Assembly: GCF_008831285.2 (NCBI RefSeq)
Contig: NC_045144.1
Coordinates: forward strand, 11,077,672-11,141,671
Direction: 5' to 3'
Length of the DNA: 64,000 bases
Origin: Nymphaea colorata
Lineage: Eukaryota; Streptophyta; Magnoliopsida; Nymphaeales; Nymphaeaceae
Position 1 is the first letter of the stretch, and the number at the start of each line of letters is the position of its first letter. A program made the translations under genes and the position numbers. The notes below the pieces were generated by a model that saw only the letters and a list, made by a program, of their open reading frames with translations, did not search any database and was not told the DNA's origin. Positions 38,091-51,795 of the stretch are shown here, in pieces.

Positions 38091-40264
38091 TGTCTAATTT
38101 TATGATTTTCAAGATCTCTTTCTCTCTCTCTTCTATACTTCTCTCTATGAGAGTCGTTCATCTTTTACATCATTTCAATATTTTTCTCTTACCATTTAAA
38201 ATTTTATTTTTTCACTGACTTTACTAAGACCATCAATAAAGTAATAACCCAATATTGGATTCATGCTTAATGGTCTACAACCCCAATCCATTTTCAAAAA
38301 CTTTTTTTTCTTATATATGATATTTATCAAAACAAAAATCTTAAATATATGTTGTGGTATGAATGATTTACATGAATTTTGTGGTAGGAATGCTTTAGAT
38401 GAATGTTGTGGTAAAAATGAGTTATTTCACTCTTAATCATATAGGATGATCAATGCATTCATGCATTCACATTCACTTAATATCACAAATGAGCACAATC
38501 ACATATCTAAAAAAACTTAAGCAAGATGAGATGGAGCTCTAAGTAGGTGGTAACCGAATTATAACAAATCTCAAATCTACTTAATGTCTTAAGAGAACAC
38601 TAAAGTGATTTCAAAATGATTTTTCAATCTTTCCACATGATATTCATAAAGATTTTTCGATTCTAGTTTTCCCTAAAATATTTCACATTCTCAAGCAATT
38701 CTTCAAAAACCCTTCCAAAAGTTTGAAACATCAAACTTTCAATGTTTTTTTATACCGTATATAGAATCAAAATATGTTTAAGTTAAAACGAAATGCACCA
38801 ATGATAAACATAGCCCTTAGGTTGATTACCCCGGGTAAAGGCGCAGGAAATGGTCGATCCTTGTACCGACGGGCGAGTCTCTGTCTTTCCTACTTTAAAA
38901 CAAAACCACTTTTTTCTAAAACACTCCAAAACCAACCAAAAAATTTTGAGGATGCAAATAACACTCCAATACTGCAACACTAGTATTCAAACATGTTAGA
39001 CGTTTTGTATTAGGTCCTCCCAAAGGCATTAGAACTTTCTTTTTATGAAAAAAAAAGAAAAAACATTTTTGTGATATTATATATATATTTATATACACAC
39101 ACACACGCACATACATTTAATTTAATCCTCATTTTTACAAGATTTCATATACATACTTATATGTATATATAAATACATATATATGTATATGAATATGTAT
39201 CTCTCTTTCTTTTAAATGTCTAATTTTATGATTTTCAAGATCTCTTTCTCTCTCTCTTCTATATTTCTCTTTATGAGAGTCGTTCATCTTTTCCATCATT
39301 TCAATATTTTTCTCTTATCATTTAAAATTTTATTTTTTTATTTACTGACTTCACTAAGACCATAAATCAAGTAATAACCCAATATTGGATGCATGCTTAA
39401 TGGTCTACAACTTCAATCCATTTTCAAAAACTTTTTTTTCTTATATATGATATTTATCAAAACAAAAATCTTAAATACATTTTGTGGTATAAATGATTTA
39501 CATGAATGTTGTGGTAAGAATGCTTTACATGAATGTTGTGGTGAAAATGAGTCATTTCTCTTTTAATCATATAGGATGATCAATACATTCATGCATTCTC
39601 ATTCACTTAATATCACAAATGAGCACAATCACATCTCTGAAAAAACTTAAGCAAGATGAGATAGAGCTCTAAGTAGGTAGTAACCGAATTAGAGCAAAAT
39701 CCCAAACCTACTTAATGTCTTAAGAGAACACTAATGTGATTTCAAAATAATTTTTCAAGTTTTTCAAATGATATTCATGAAGATTTTTCGATTCTAGTTT
39801 TCCCTAAAATATTTCACATTATCAAGCAACTCTTCAAAAACCCTTCCAAACTTTCAATGTTTTTCTACACCGTATTTAGAATCAAAAGTTGTTTAAGTTA
39901 AAACGAAATGCACCAATGATAAACATAGCTCTTGGGTTTATTATCCTCGGTAAATGCACGGAGAGCGGTCGATCTTTGTACCTATTCTTTCCTATTTTAA
40001 AATAAAACCTCTTTTTTATAGAGGACTCCAAAACCAACCAAAAAATTTTGAGGATGCAAACAACACTCTAATACTGCAACACTAGTATTCAAATATGTTA
40101 GACGTTTTGCATCAGGTCCTCCCAAAGGCATTAGATCCTTCTTTTTTTGAAAAAAAAAACATTTTTGTGATATTATATAAATATATATATACACACACAC
40201 ACACACATACATTTAATTTAAACCTCATTTTCACAGGATTTCATATATGTATCTATATGTATAT

Positions 40265-40304
<40 letters not shown>

Positions 40305-41296
40305 GAATATATATATCTCTTTCTTTCAAATGTCTAATTTTATGATTTGCAAGATCTTTTTCTCTCTCTCTTCTATACTTCTATCTATGAGAGTCGTTCA
40401 TCTTTTCCATCTTTTCAATATTTTTTTATTATCATTTAAAATTTTATTTTTTATTTGCTGACTTCACTAAGACCATACATCAAGTAATAACCCAATATTG
40501 AATTCATGCTTAATGGTATACAACCCCAATCCATTTTCAAAAACTTTTTCTTCTTATATATGATATTTATCAAAACAAAAATCTTAAATATATGTTATGG
40601 TATGAATGATTTACATGAATGTCGTCGTAGGAATGCTTTATATGAATGTTGTGGTAGAAATGAGTCATTTCTCTATTAATCATATAGGATGATCAATGCA
40701 TTCACGCATTCACATTCATTTAATATCACAAATGAACATAATCACATCTCTAAAAAAAATTAAGCAAAATAAGATGGAACTCTAAGTAGGTGGTAACCGA
40801 ATTATAGCAAAATATCAAACCTACTTAATGTCTTAAAAGAACACTAAAATGATTTCAAAATGATTTTTCAATCTTTCCAAATGATATTAATAAAGATTTT
40901 TCGATTCTAGTTTTCCCAAAAATATTTCACACTCTCAAGCAACTATTCAAAAACCCTTTCAAACTTTCAATGTTTTTCTACACCGTATTCAAAATCAAAA
41001 GATGTTTAAGTTAAAACGAAATGCACCAATGATAAATATAGCTCTTGGGTTGATTATCCGCGGAAAAGGCGCGGAGAGCGGTCGATCTTTGTACCTACGG
41101 ACGAGTCCCGTTCTTTCCTATTTTAAAATAAAACCTCTTTTTTCTAGAGCACTCCAAAACCAACCAAAAAATTTTGAGGATGCAAACAACACTCCAATAC
41201 TACAACACTAGTATTCAAACATGCTAGACGTTTTGCATCACGTCCTCCCAAAGGTATTAGATCCTTCTTTTTTGAAAAAAAAAAAGCATTTTTGTG

Positions 41297-41340
<44 letters not shown>

Positions 41341-42436
41341 CACACACGCAAAGCCATTTAATTTAAACATCATTTTCACAAGATTTCATATATGTATCTA
41401 TATGTATATATACATACATATATATGTACATATGTATATGAATATATATCTCTCTTTCTTTTAAATGGCTAATTTTATGATTTTCAAGATCTTTTTCTCT
41501 CTCTCTTCTATACTTCTCTCTATGAGAGTCGTTTATCTTTTCCATCATTTCAATATTTTTCTATTATCATTTAAAATTTTATTTTTTTATTTGCCGACTT
41601 CACTAAGACCGTACATCAAGTAATAACCCAATATTGAATTCATGCTTAATGGTCTACAACCCCAATCCATTTTCAAAAACTTTTTCTTCTTATATATGAT
41701 ATTTATCAAAACAAAAATCTTAAATATATGTTGTGGTATGAATGATTTACATGAATGTTGTCGTATGAATGCTTTATATGAATGTTGTGGTAGAAATGAG
41801 TCATTTCTCTTTGAATCATATAGGATGATCAATGCATTCATGCATTCACATTCATTTAATATCACAAATGAAAATAATCACATCTCTAAAAAAACTTAAG
41901 CACGATAAGAGGGAACTCTAAGTTGGTGGCAACCGAATTATAGCAAAATATCAAACCTACTTAATGTCTTAAAAGAACACTAAAGTGATTTCAAAATGAT
42001 TTTTCAATCTTTCCAAATGATATTAATAAAGATTTTTCGATTCTAGTTTTCCCAAAAATATTTCACACTCTCAAGCAACTATTCAAAAACCCTTCCAAAC
42101 TTCTAATGTTTTTCTACACCGTATTTAGAATCAAAAGATGTTTAAGTTAAAACGAAATGCACCAATGATAAATATAGCTCTTGGGTTGATTATCCCCGGT
42201 AAAGGCGCGGAGAGCGGTCAATCTTTGTACCTACGGATGAGTCCCTTTCTTTCCTGTTTTAAAATAAAACCTCTTTTTTCTAGAGCACTCCAAAACCAAC
42301 CAAAAAATTTTGAGGATGCAAACAACACTCCAATACTGCAACACTAGTATTCAAACATGTTAGACGTTTTGCATCAGGTCCTCCCAAAGGTATTAGATCC
42401 TTCTTTTTTTGAAAAAAAAAAACATTTTTGTGATAT

Positions 42437-42467
<31 letters not shown>

Positions 42468-42473
42468 GCACAG

Positions 42474-42494
42474 ACATTTAATTTAAACCTCATT

Positions 42495-42529
<35 letters not shown>

Positions 42530-42536
42530 GCACAGA
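42474..42536 (+). repeat. 63 bp duplication at an array unit border
   Basis: The segment CATTTAATTTAAACCTCATT plus a TA/CA microsatellite and CGCACAGA is present twice in succession (42474-42536, then the normal unit start at 42537). The microsatellite next to it suggests slippage or unequal exchange. Confidence 0.75.
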
Positions 42537-43512
42537 CATTTAATTTAAACCTCATTTTCACAAGATTTCATATATGTATCTATATGTATATATACATACA
42601 TATATATGTATATATGTATATGAATATATATCTCTCTTTCTTTTAAATGTCTAATTTTATGATTTTCAAGATCTTTTTCTCTCTCTCTTCTATACTTTTC
42701 TCTATGAGAGTCGTTCATCTTTTCCATCTTTTCAATATTTTTCTATTATCATTTAAAATTTTATTTTTTTATTTGCCTACTTCACTAAGATCATAAATCA
42801 AGTAATAACCCAATATTGAATTAATGCTTAATGGTCTACAACCCCAATCCATTTTCAAAAACTTTTTCTTTTTATATATGATATTTATCAAAACAAAAAT
42901 CTTAAATATAAGTTGTGGTATGAATGATTTACATGAATGTTGTGGTAGGAATGCTTTAGATGAATGTTGTAGTAGAAATAAGTCATTTCTCTTTTAACCA
43001 TATTGGATGATCAATGCATTCACGCATTCACATTCATTTAATATCACAAATGAACACAATCACATCTCTAAAAACACTTAAGAAAGATAAGATGGAACTT
43101 TAAGTAGGTGGCAACCGAATTAGAGTAAAATTTCAAATCTACTTAATGTCTTAAGACAACACTAAAGTGATTTCAAAATGAATTTTCAATGATATTAATA
43201 AAGATTTTTCGATTCTAGTTTTACCTATAATATTTCACATTCTCAAGCAACTATTCAAAAACCCTTCCGAAAGTTTGAAACATCAAACTTTCAATGTTTT
43301 TCTACACCGTATATAAAATCAAAAGATGTTTAAGTTAAAACGAAATGCACCAATGATTAACGCTCCAAAACTAACTAAAAAATTTTGAGGATGCAAACTA
43401 CACTCCAATATTGCAACACTAGTATTCAAACATGTTAGACGTTTTGCATCAGGTCCACCCAAAGGCGTTAGATCCTTCTTTTTTTTGAAAAAAAAAAACA
43501 TTTTTGTGATAT

Positions 43513-43550
<38 letters not shown>

Positions 43551-44689
43551 CATTTATTTGAACTTCATTTTTATAAGATTTCATATACGTGTCTATATGT
43601 ATATGTACATACATATATATGTATATGAATATGTATCTCTCTTTCTTTTAAATATTTAATTTTATGATTTTCAGGATCTCTTTCTCTCTCTCTTCTATAC
43701 TTCTCTCTATGAGAGTCAATCATCTTTTCCATCATTTCAATATTTTTCTCTTATCATTTAAAATTTTATTTTTTCATTTGCTGACTTCACTAAGACCATA
43801 AATCAAGTAATAAACCAATATTGGATTCATGCTTAATGGTCTACTACCCCAATCCATTTTCAAAAAAATTTTCTTCTTATATATGATATTTATCAAAACA
43901 AAAATCTTAAATATATGTTTTGGTATGAATGTTGTGGTAGGAATACTTTATATAAATGTTGTGGTATAAATAAGTCATTTCTCTTTTAATCATATAGGAT
44001 GATCAATGCATTCATGCATTCATATTAACTTAATATCACAAATGAGCACAATCACATCTCTAAAAAAACTTAAACAAGATGAGATGAAGCTCTAACTAGG
44101 TGGTAACCGAATTAGAGCAAAATCTCAAACCTACTTAATGTCTTAAGACAACACTAAAGTGATTTCAAAATGGTTTTTCAGTATTTCCACATGATATTCA
44201 TAAAGATTTTTCGATTCTAGTTCTTTAAAATATTTCACATTTTTAAGCAACTCTTCAAAAACCCTTCCAAAAGTTTGAAACATCAAACTTTTAAGGTTTT
44301 ATTACACCGTATATAGAATCAAAGATGTTAAGTTAAAACGAAATGCACCAATGATAAACATAGCCCTTGGGTTGATTTCCCCTGGTAAAAGCGCAGGAAA
44401 CGGTCGATCCTTGTACCCGACGGGCAAGTCCCTTTCTTTCCTATTTTAAAACAAAACCTCTTTTTTCTAGGGCACTCCAAAACCATCCAAAAAATTTTGA
44501 CGATGCAAACAACACTCCAATACTGCAACACTAGTATTCAAACATGTTAGACGTTTTGCATCAGGTCCTCCGAGAGGCATTAGATCCTTCTTCTTTTGAA
44601 AAAAAAGAAAATACATTTTTGTGATATTATATATATACACACACACACACACGCACGAACATTAGACTTCATTCAAAATACATTAAACC

Positions 44690-44790
44690 ATTTTCCTTTT
44701 TAACAAACTGTGCAAATTTTAAAGCTGTTGTACACATACCCGCTTTGATGTGCCCATACCTGTTCCGGTACCAATACCCATGTGACTTAG
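44690..44790. mobile_element. End fragment of a relative of the 33325 hAT or its MITE
   Basis: The reverse complement from 44790 reads CTAAGTCACATGGGTATTGG, then GTACCGGAACAGGTATGGG. The 63432 MITE reads CTATGTCACATGGGTGCGGG, then GTACGGTACGGGTTCGGG. Only one end was found, so it is truncated or highly diverged. Confidence 0.5.
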
Positions 44791-45864
44791 AAGAGATGTT
44801 AAAAGATCTAATTGTGGTAGAGACATGGTTGCAATGCTCCTGATTTATTGAGTATTTGCATTGTCAAAAATCAACTCGCTGCCATTCCCCTCCACCATGA
44901 CGGAAACTGTTACTCGGATGTGGTGACAGTCCGCAAACTTGTTCTGTGGCTCGTGGGTTTGTAATACGATTGGATATGTTCAGGCATCAGCTTCGGATCC
45001 CAACCCTTGCTTCAGAATCAGGTCATTAAACCAAGGCAAGTACAACAATCTATTCCACACCAAATGCAATCTTTACATGAAAACAATAACTTTCCCCGCA
45101 TTTTATTGACGATTTTGGACTCGTTGGGTTCAGACATATCAAGATCAAACCTGCACCCACCATGTTCGTAATGATATAGAACGGTTCCAGTTTTAACAAG
45201 AAATCCTATAAGATCATAAATAGTTGGTAGTAGGGAACTTTCATTGCCAGTTTCATATTTCATGATGATGTTAAATGATCAACTCAAAGTGGTTTAGCAT
45301 CGCTGGTTTGAGTAACAAGTGGTAAGCCAATCGCTGGTTCAATTTCCATAAGTTTCAATTCCCTACGCAAGCCAATGCAGCCAGGCCCTAATAGTAGTAC
45401 TAGTCTCAGAGTTTTATGTTATGCTGCCAAACAACAATGTAAGCGAATCACAAAAGCAAAAACAGAAAAAAATAAAAATCAGGATATAATTCATAACTGC
45501 CAGATTGACCAAAAAATAGCTTCAATGTCGCCTAACAAATCTCTCCGCAGATTTTGACTCAAACCTGCCTGTCGCAGGCCTAAGCCTGTGGGAGAAAACC
45601 CCAACTTCAAGCTTTGAGGAGAGATTCACTCCCAAAGCTTCAAGGGAGATCGAGCCCAGGGAAACATGGCCTTATGGTGGCACCACAAACTGGCCTCTCC
45701 CAATAAACTTAGACCAAAACAAAGCCAAAGTCCAGCCACATCAGGCCAAAGAACTAGAGATAGTCTCAACCTAGGCCGGGAGATAAGTGGTCCGACACAC
45801 TCAGACCTCCATCTACCCCCCTCCTCTAGTAGGCTCCAACTTCTAGCTCTTTGTACAACACAAT

Positions 45865-45867
<3 letters not shown>

Positions 45868-45947
<80 letters not shown>
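45868..45947. repeat. (CT)n(TA)n compound microsatellite
   Basis: About 20 CT units are followed by a short bridge and about 16 TA units. Confidence 0.95.
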
Positions 45948-45951
<4 letters not shown>

Positions 45952-46197
45952 CATGTCAAATGCACAATCTTGCTCATTGGCAGAAAAGCATTAACAAATT
46001 TATTGAAAAGATAGCTGTGTTCATCCCGAATAACTACATATCCCATAATTTGATATTGCCAGTCAGCCCTTTGGGGATCAACCCTTCCACGTGAGACTGT
46101 CTAAGCCATGTGGAGCGGATTGCCATGTCAGCGCAATTTGGTGGGTCAGCCCATGTGGCTCTCGTTGCTTTTGCACATTTTCAAACATGCAGTTGCC

Positions 46198-46322
<125 letters not shown>

Positions 46323-46792
46323 TCTGGTGGAAATTCCAATATGGTTAAGGCAGTGAATGGAAGGGGTTGCCTACATGGATGAGATTTGGCCAGTTGACTC
46401 CAAGCAATGACACTGCTAATCAAAATTCCTCTTTAATCACGAGCTTAAATTTGCTCGCCCGATACGGCATATAGACCGGAACATGCCAATAGAACTCACT
46501 TTTTTTTTTTTTCTTGTAGAGTCTAATTATTATTTTTTTTTCATGTGAGTTCTAAGACTATATATATATATAGTCACTGTATCGGCCGACATGTTCCAGT
46601 GAAAGACGTTCTTTATAAAACTGCTCAAAACCGGTCTGTCACCATAACGTCTCATTGAACAAAACATTGACACACTTGCCAGAAACAAGTTCCAAAAAGA
46701 AGAAGCCAAGTTTGTGATTCAGCGAAATATTGGGAAAACAACCAAACTAAAGGAATCCCAATAGTCTGAAAACGCAAAATCAGAAATTTCTA

Positions 46793-46796
<4 letters not shown>

Positions 46797-46853
<57 letters not shown>
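46797..46853. repeat. (CA)n(GA)n compound microsatellite
   Basis: About 14 CA units are followed by about 14 GA units. Confidence 0.97.
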
Positions 46854-46857
<4 letters not shown>

Positions 46858-49800
46858 TCGATGTTGGCATCTTGTTTCTGTAGTGGATTTGATTGGTAGA
46901 CAAGGGTCTGTGCCTCTCCCTAGTAGAAGGAACCCACTCCCTTGAAGTCCCCTCTCATCCATCCTCTTATCGAGATGCACGAGAAGACAAAGTAAAGAGA
47001 GCATGGGAAATCAAGAAAGAGTGATCGAAAGCACGGGTACCAAACGCCTCAAACCAATCTGGCCACGTGACTCACTTTCGTCGACGTTATCTCTCCTGCT
47101 TCCATGGTCCAACGCCCCAGTACATCATGGGGCCTTTGCAAGGACACGTATTTACTACAAATGGAAAACTTTTCAACCACCAAAAGACTGCTATTACTTC
47201 ACTAGGCCTGGAAATAAGATGACCAACGTCATAAAGACGCTTGGCCTTAACACCAATCTCACAAAAGCAGCCACCAAGAAGTACTTGGCATGTGAAGAAA
47301 TGACTTCCTTTCCTCCTTTTTCTTCACTGAATTTGATATTACCCCAGAACTCATCTTCACTAAGCTTGATATTACCCCAGAACTCAACAGCCCTGATGGC
47401 TTCTCAAATCAAAATTTCAGAGTCAAGCGCCCTCGCATAAAACAGACCAAGATCAGGAGTGTTGCTTCCTCACTTCATGTCGACGATTAATTCCAACTTG
47501 AACCAGTCTGCTGAGAGGCCAAGAGCTTTAAGTCAGACCTCTACTGACGAGAGGCTTTGAAAAGGCTCGCTCTTTTAGGCACACATATCAAATTCCCAGG
47601 ACACATACTTCCACTGAACAGTGTCTGAATCAATTGACTTCATCTATAACATCAAAATTGTTGACCTGCGCGGATCAGTACAATCTGCTATAGTATTCGT
47701 TTGCTATGTGCACTTTGTTGGGAATTATGCCATGCAATTTTTAAGCCTTTCAGAAATAGTTCAGTCTGACCTTCATTTTTCCCATTAGCCCACTACCAGT
47801 TTAATGATATGAACTAAGATTTATTTTTTTGCCCAGTCTCCTAGGTTCCACTACCATAAGAATGGTAGTAACAAGAATCAACTTACCATAAAACCGACAT
47901 AACAATCATGGCATCGTAACCCACTTAGCGTAAAGGAAGTCAGGATGCGTGGCCGCGTCTATTCCATTAAACTTTTAAAAGTACAATTACAAAATAGTCC
48001 TTGTTTTAGGTAGGAAACCATAACACCACACCAGCAGGCAAAACAAACTTGAAGTCACTGTACATCCAAAGGACCAACTAAATTTTTCTTCGTATTGAAA
48101 CCACATACTCTACGGGAAGCAAATTTCACCAACTGTGGTGTGCAACGCAATAGCTTTTCTAAGAATGCTTTAGACATAAGCTATTGGACATAAGTACCCT
48201 ATCAGCACTTTAGGCTAGTTTAATTGAAAATAAATTAATCTGTGATTCTCACAGCTACGTTAAGCATGTATTTTGTTCATCTCCTGACAATAATATGCTA
48301 AGTAGTGTTTGAAAACTCGGCAAGTTAACCAAGTTGGGAAGACATGACTTGGTCATCAACTACTAAAAGGACCGAAAACCAGGAAGCAGAGAAGACCCAG
48401 CCGAGTCATCCAAGTTTCAGCTGAAGCAACGAAGTTTTGGCCAAGTCAACTGAAACTTAATTTAAAAATCTTATATATGTATATAAATGTAATGTATGTA
48501 TGCATAAATCATGCACATCTCAAGTAGGCATAAACAGTTCTATGCTTTCACAATTTTGACTTGCATATTCATCACATACGTGCATATGTGTCTTGTGTTT
48601 GTATGCCAATATACATTTTGCAGCAAAATAAAGTTGTGTAAACCACATGATGACACCAAGTTCATCTGGCGATCACCAGTCAAATCCATTCTTAGAAACC
48701 TATAAATGAGAACCAATAGTTTGTAGCTCAAATGAATATGGAACAGATTTTTAGGAAATTAAAACAACTTTATGAAAGAAAATACCCATCTCAACCCCCA
48801 ATATTTGCCCGCCAATAGAGAAACTGTGGATTGATCAGGCAAGAACCAAATTTTTTTTTGCTATAATTGTAAACTAAAGTCACCCTCACATCTTAACCTA
48901 ATGTGCTGAAGGTGAACTAGCATTAGCTTGGAATAAAGTGCATTGAAAAGCTCATCTACCATGATATGCTCATAAAATAATCTTCTGAGAACATTACTGG
49001 ATTGGAAAGCTGATATAACGTGACATGGTAATAGTAGAGACTTCTGGGAACATTAGATTCTTTACAATTTTATCTTGTTATTCCATGGAATAGGCTGTAG
49101 TATCAGTATATCTGGTGACATGAGACACTTATGTTATGGTTCATATCTTAATTAGCAAAGTCTCAACACAAGTAACTTGTGCATCAAAGGGCCTTTCAGG
49201 TTTTGTTAGAGCCTAAAATAACAAGGTAGCAACACCAATAAAATTTATTCCAGTTGTGATGCTTAAGAAACCTCACTGAATGAGTAATAATGCTGTAACG
49301 ATGGTTTATGACTTCTGTTTACAAAAGTTCGAAAGGTGTCTCATATGCTTACCATATCCTCTCCGCTATTTCAACAAAGAAGATCGCTAGAGGAAAATCT
49401 TCACCAACATCTCTTATGGGATGCAAGATAGGGATAGAACAAACACAGACCATCTACTATAGTCACATGAGCAACTTCCCAATTTAAAATGCAGGAATTA
49501 ATGAATGTTAGCCAAACTAGCGTAAGCTCTACAGATAACATATGGCACTCAAGTTCATGTTGGTCGAGAATATCATCCCCTGAACATTGTCAGCATTGTT
49601 TCCTTAACAATTTGCAGGACAATGAGTCAAGGTTGAATTACACTATAATATAAAGAAAGATATTATTATACTATTCGTATTTAGCCAATTCTACTTGCAG
49701 ATTTTTTTTCCTCATATACTCTTAAAGTTTATCTATGTGCAGTCATGCAGATTGGGAGTGAAAAATTAATATTTTCAGTTCCATCTCCAGTGAATTTTAC

Positions 49801-50472
49801 TGCTTACAGAGGTTTAACTCAAATACTACTTCGCCCATCCTGTAAAGTTCCTGGTCTTTTATTGTCAAGAACTGTCACAAAAGCATTAAATGACACAAGA
49901 AACTCACAAAAATTGAGACGCTGTGAATTAGTTCCAAAACAACTAGAGTTCAGGCACGTGAGGCACAAAACATCAAAAAACAGTAGTCTTCTATCACGTC
50001 TCGCAATGCATAAAATACACGCACACCTTCAGATTTATTGTAATATCACTCTCTGATGCTAGCTCAATCAATAAATGTGCCTATGTAGAACCATTGGAAT
50101 TTAATGGAAATATTGAAGTCGTTTAAGTAAATTAGTTATTATTTAAATAACCTAAGAAAGAGTCTATGATAAGAGTCCAATCTGGAAAGGACAATGATCA
50201 AAACAAGGCTTAACTTACCACTGAATGGCATTCGGATCTTCACTTGGTTCCATGAAAAATGCAAAATCCAATCCACAAGATTAAATTATGAGAAGTCAAT
50301 GGAAAGCCTAAGAGGCTAAGACAATTAAGGTTGAACGTCAGGGATCCTAGAGTTTTGTGCAAAAACACACAAATACATCGTGAAAATGGAAGGGTACGAC
50401 AATGGATATCATTTTGTGGGTCTACCTCAAACCAACCAGTAAAATAATACAATTGGGTAATTGTGAATTTCA

Positions 50473-50750
50473 TTGCCCAAGTCCAGGCACCTTCTTTCCA
50501 ATATGAACAAGTCAGTCATTAAAAACTCCACCAGAGTTGCCAGTTGCAGAGATTATAAGAAGGCACAATCTACCAAAATCAATAACATCAAGCGGAGATC
50601 CAAAATTCACATCCAAGTTCCAGGGATGGTTGAGAAAACTTTAGAAACGAAGATGAAGATAAGCACAATTTTCCACCCTCAAACTAATGGATTAGAAAGG
50701 ACTATTCAGATGCTGAGAACATGCTGAGAGCCCTATACTAAACTAAAAAG
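50473..50750 (+). pseudogene. Ty3/gypsy integrase fragment (chromovirus-like)
   Basis: The + strand frames, with stops, carry relics of the integrase core: an IIRRHNLPKSI-like stretch, SGDPKFTSKF, then FSTLKLMD/FHPQTNGLERTIQ at 50675-50710 and an ML..C ending. The words are those of Tekay/Reina-type gypsy integrases, unlike the Tat-type relic at 3-4.8 kb. The fragment is about 90 codons with no other domain beside it, so it is a small scrap of an older element. The catalytic glutamate region (LERT) is readable, but frames change within the fragment. Confidence 0.7.
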
Positions 50751-51087
50751 GCAAGTGTGATAAAGTATAATAATATAAAGGGGCCCGACAGCCCCTTTCT
50801 GCGTGTTCTTTTAAAAACCTATGCTCTTCTCTCTCTCTTTTCTTGTTTCTAAATACTGCAAGAGACATGCGAGAGAGAGATTTTCCCCATTCGCGTCAAG
50901 CTTTGCTGGTGAAGAAGCTTTCTTTTTAGTAGTGGGAAGTTGGGAACGATGCAAAGCTTGGAGAAAGAGGGTTTTTTGGTTTCTAACACCAAAAATGTAA
51001 GAAACAACTGATTTTCGCCTTTGAATCGTTCATTTCTCTTATTTCCTACATTTATTTGTATGTTTTTACTTGTTTTGTGAAGATATA

Positions 51088-51795
51088 ATGTCAGATTCTA
51101 CATGGCAGTGGTGTACAAGGGTGAATCCCAAATATAGGTTAAAAGATGATACGGAAATGGTTTTATGATGCATGTATTCCATTTAATACAACTAATTTTT
51201 TCAATTCCAAGCCATGGCAGATGCTATTGCTTCTATAGGCCCCGGATTCAAAATGCCTTCATATCATCAGTTGATGGGCAAAATTCTTCAGGATACGGTC
51301 AAAGAAGTGTCTAAACATTGCGATGAATTGAAATTATGTTGGAAGGAAACAGCTTGCTCCATTATGTCAGATGGATGGACTGAAACAAGGACAAGAACAC
51401 TTGTAAATTTTCTTGTTTATTACCCTAAAGGTACATTGTTCTTGAAATCTCTTGACTGGTCTGATGTTCCTAAGACTGTTGAGATTTTGTTCAATGTTTT
51501 TGATAATGTCGTACAAGAAGTTGGACCTGCAAACATTGTACAGTTTATCACAGATAATGCTGCAAATTATAGAGCTGCAGGAGATTTGTTATTTCAAAAG
51601 TATAGAACAATTTTTTGGAATCTATGTGTCACTCATTGTGTTAATCTAATGCTTCAAGATCTTAATGAGATGCATGATATGAAATCAGCCATTAACCAAT
51701 GTCAAGAGGTAACAAAATTTATCTAAAATCATGCATATGTATTGAGTTTGATGAAAAAGTTTACAAAAGGAGTTGAATTAATATAACCTGCACAA
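51088..51795 (+). pseudogene. Second hAT transposase fragment, internally deleted and truncated
   Basis: It begins with ATG and the BED-finger start SDSTWQWCTRVNPKY at 51088, then jumps to the KWFYDACIPF-type block by 51160. Most of the BED domain and linker is therefore missing, and the TGA of TTATGATG is read in one frame. From 51214 an open frame of 170 codons carries DUF659 features: QLMGKILQDTV, SIMSDGWTETRTR, FITDNAANY and FWNLCVTHCVNL. It ends at a TAA (51724), shortly after which hAT similarity stops at the junction with copia leader DNA near 51795. No hATC domain is present. Its sequence differs clearly from the 33325 hAT, so it is another family. Confidence 0.8.

Larger units (their letters stand above)
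29871..44662 (+). repeat. Tandem array of nine ~1.1 kb units, one interrupted by a hAT
   Basis: Using CATTTAATTTAAACCTCATT as a boundary, units start at 29871, 30948, 32091, 33222, 39114, 40210, 41355, 42537 and 43551. Lengths are ~1.01-1.18 kb once the hAT and its duplication are subtracted from unit 4. Each unit has a TA/CA microsatellite at its border, a TCTCTC run, three ~27 bp repeats built on ATGTTGTGGTA, and a GC-richer core around GGTTGATTATCCCCGGTAAAG. Unit 8 has lost ~125 bp over this core, and a 63 bp duplication lies at the unit 7/8 border. The origin is unknown; the core resembles gypsy LTR or leader DNA in style. The ~69-codon frame repeated in most units is a consequence of the repeat. 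Confidence 0.9.

Noticed and set aside
48300-48460. MITE suggested by GTGTTTGAAAACTCGGCAAG
   Set aside because: No matching second end or target duplication was seen.
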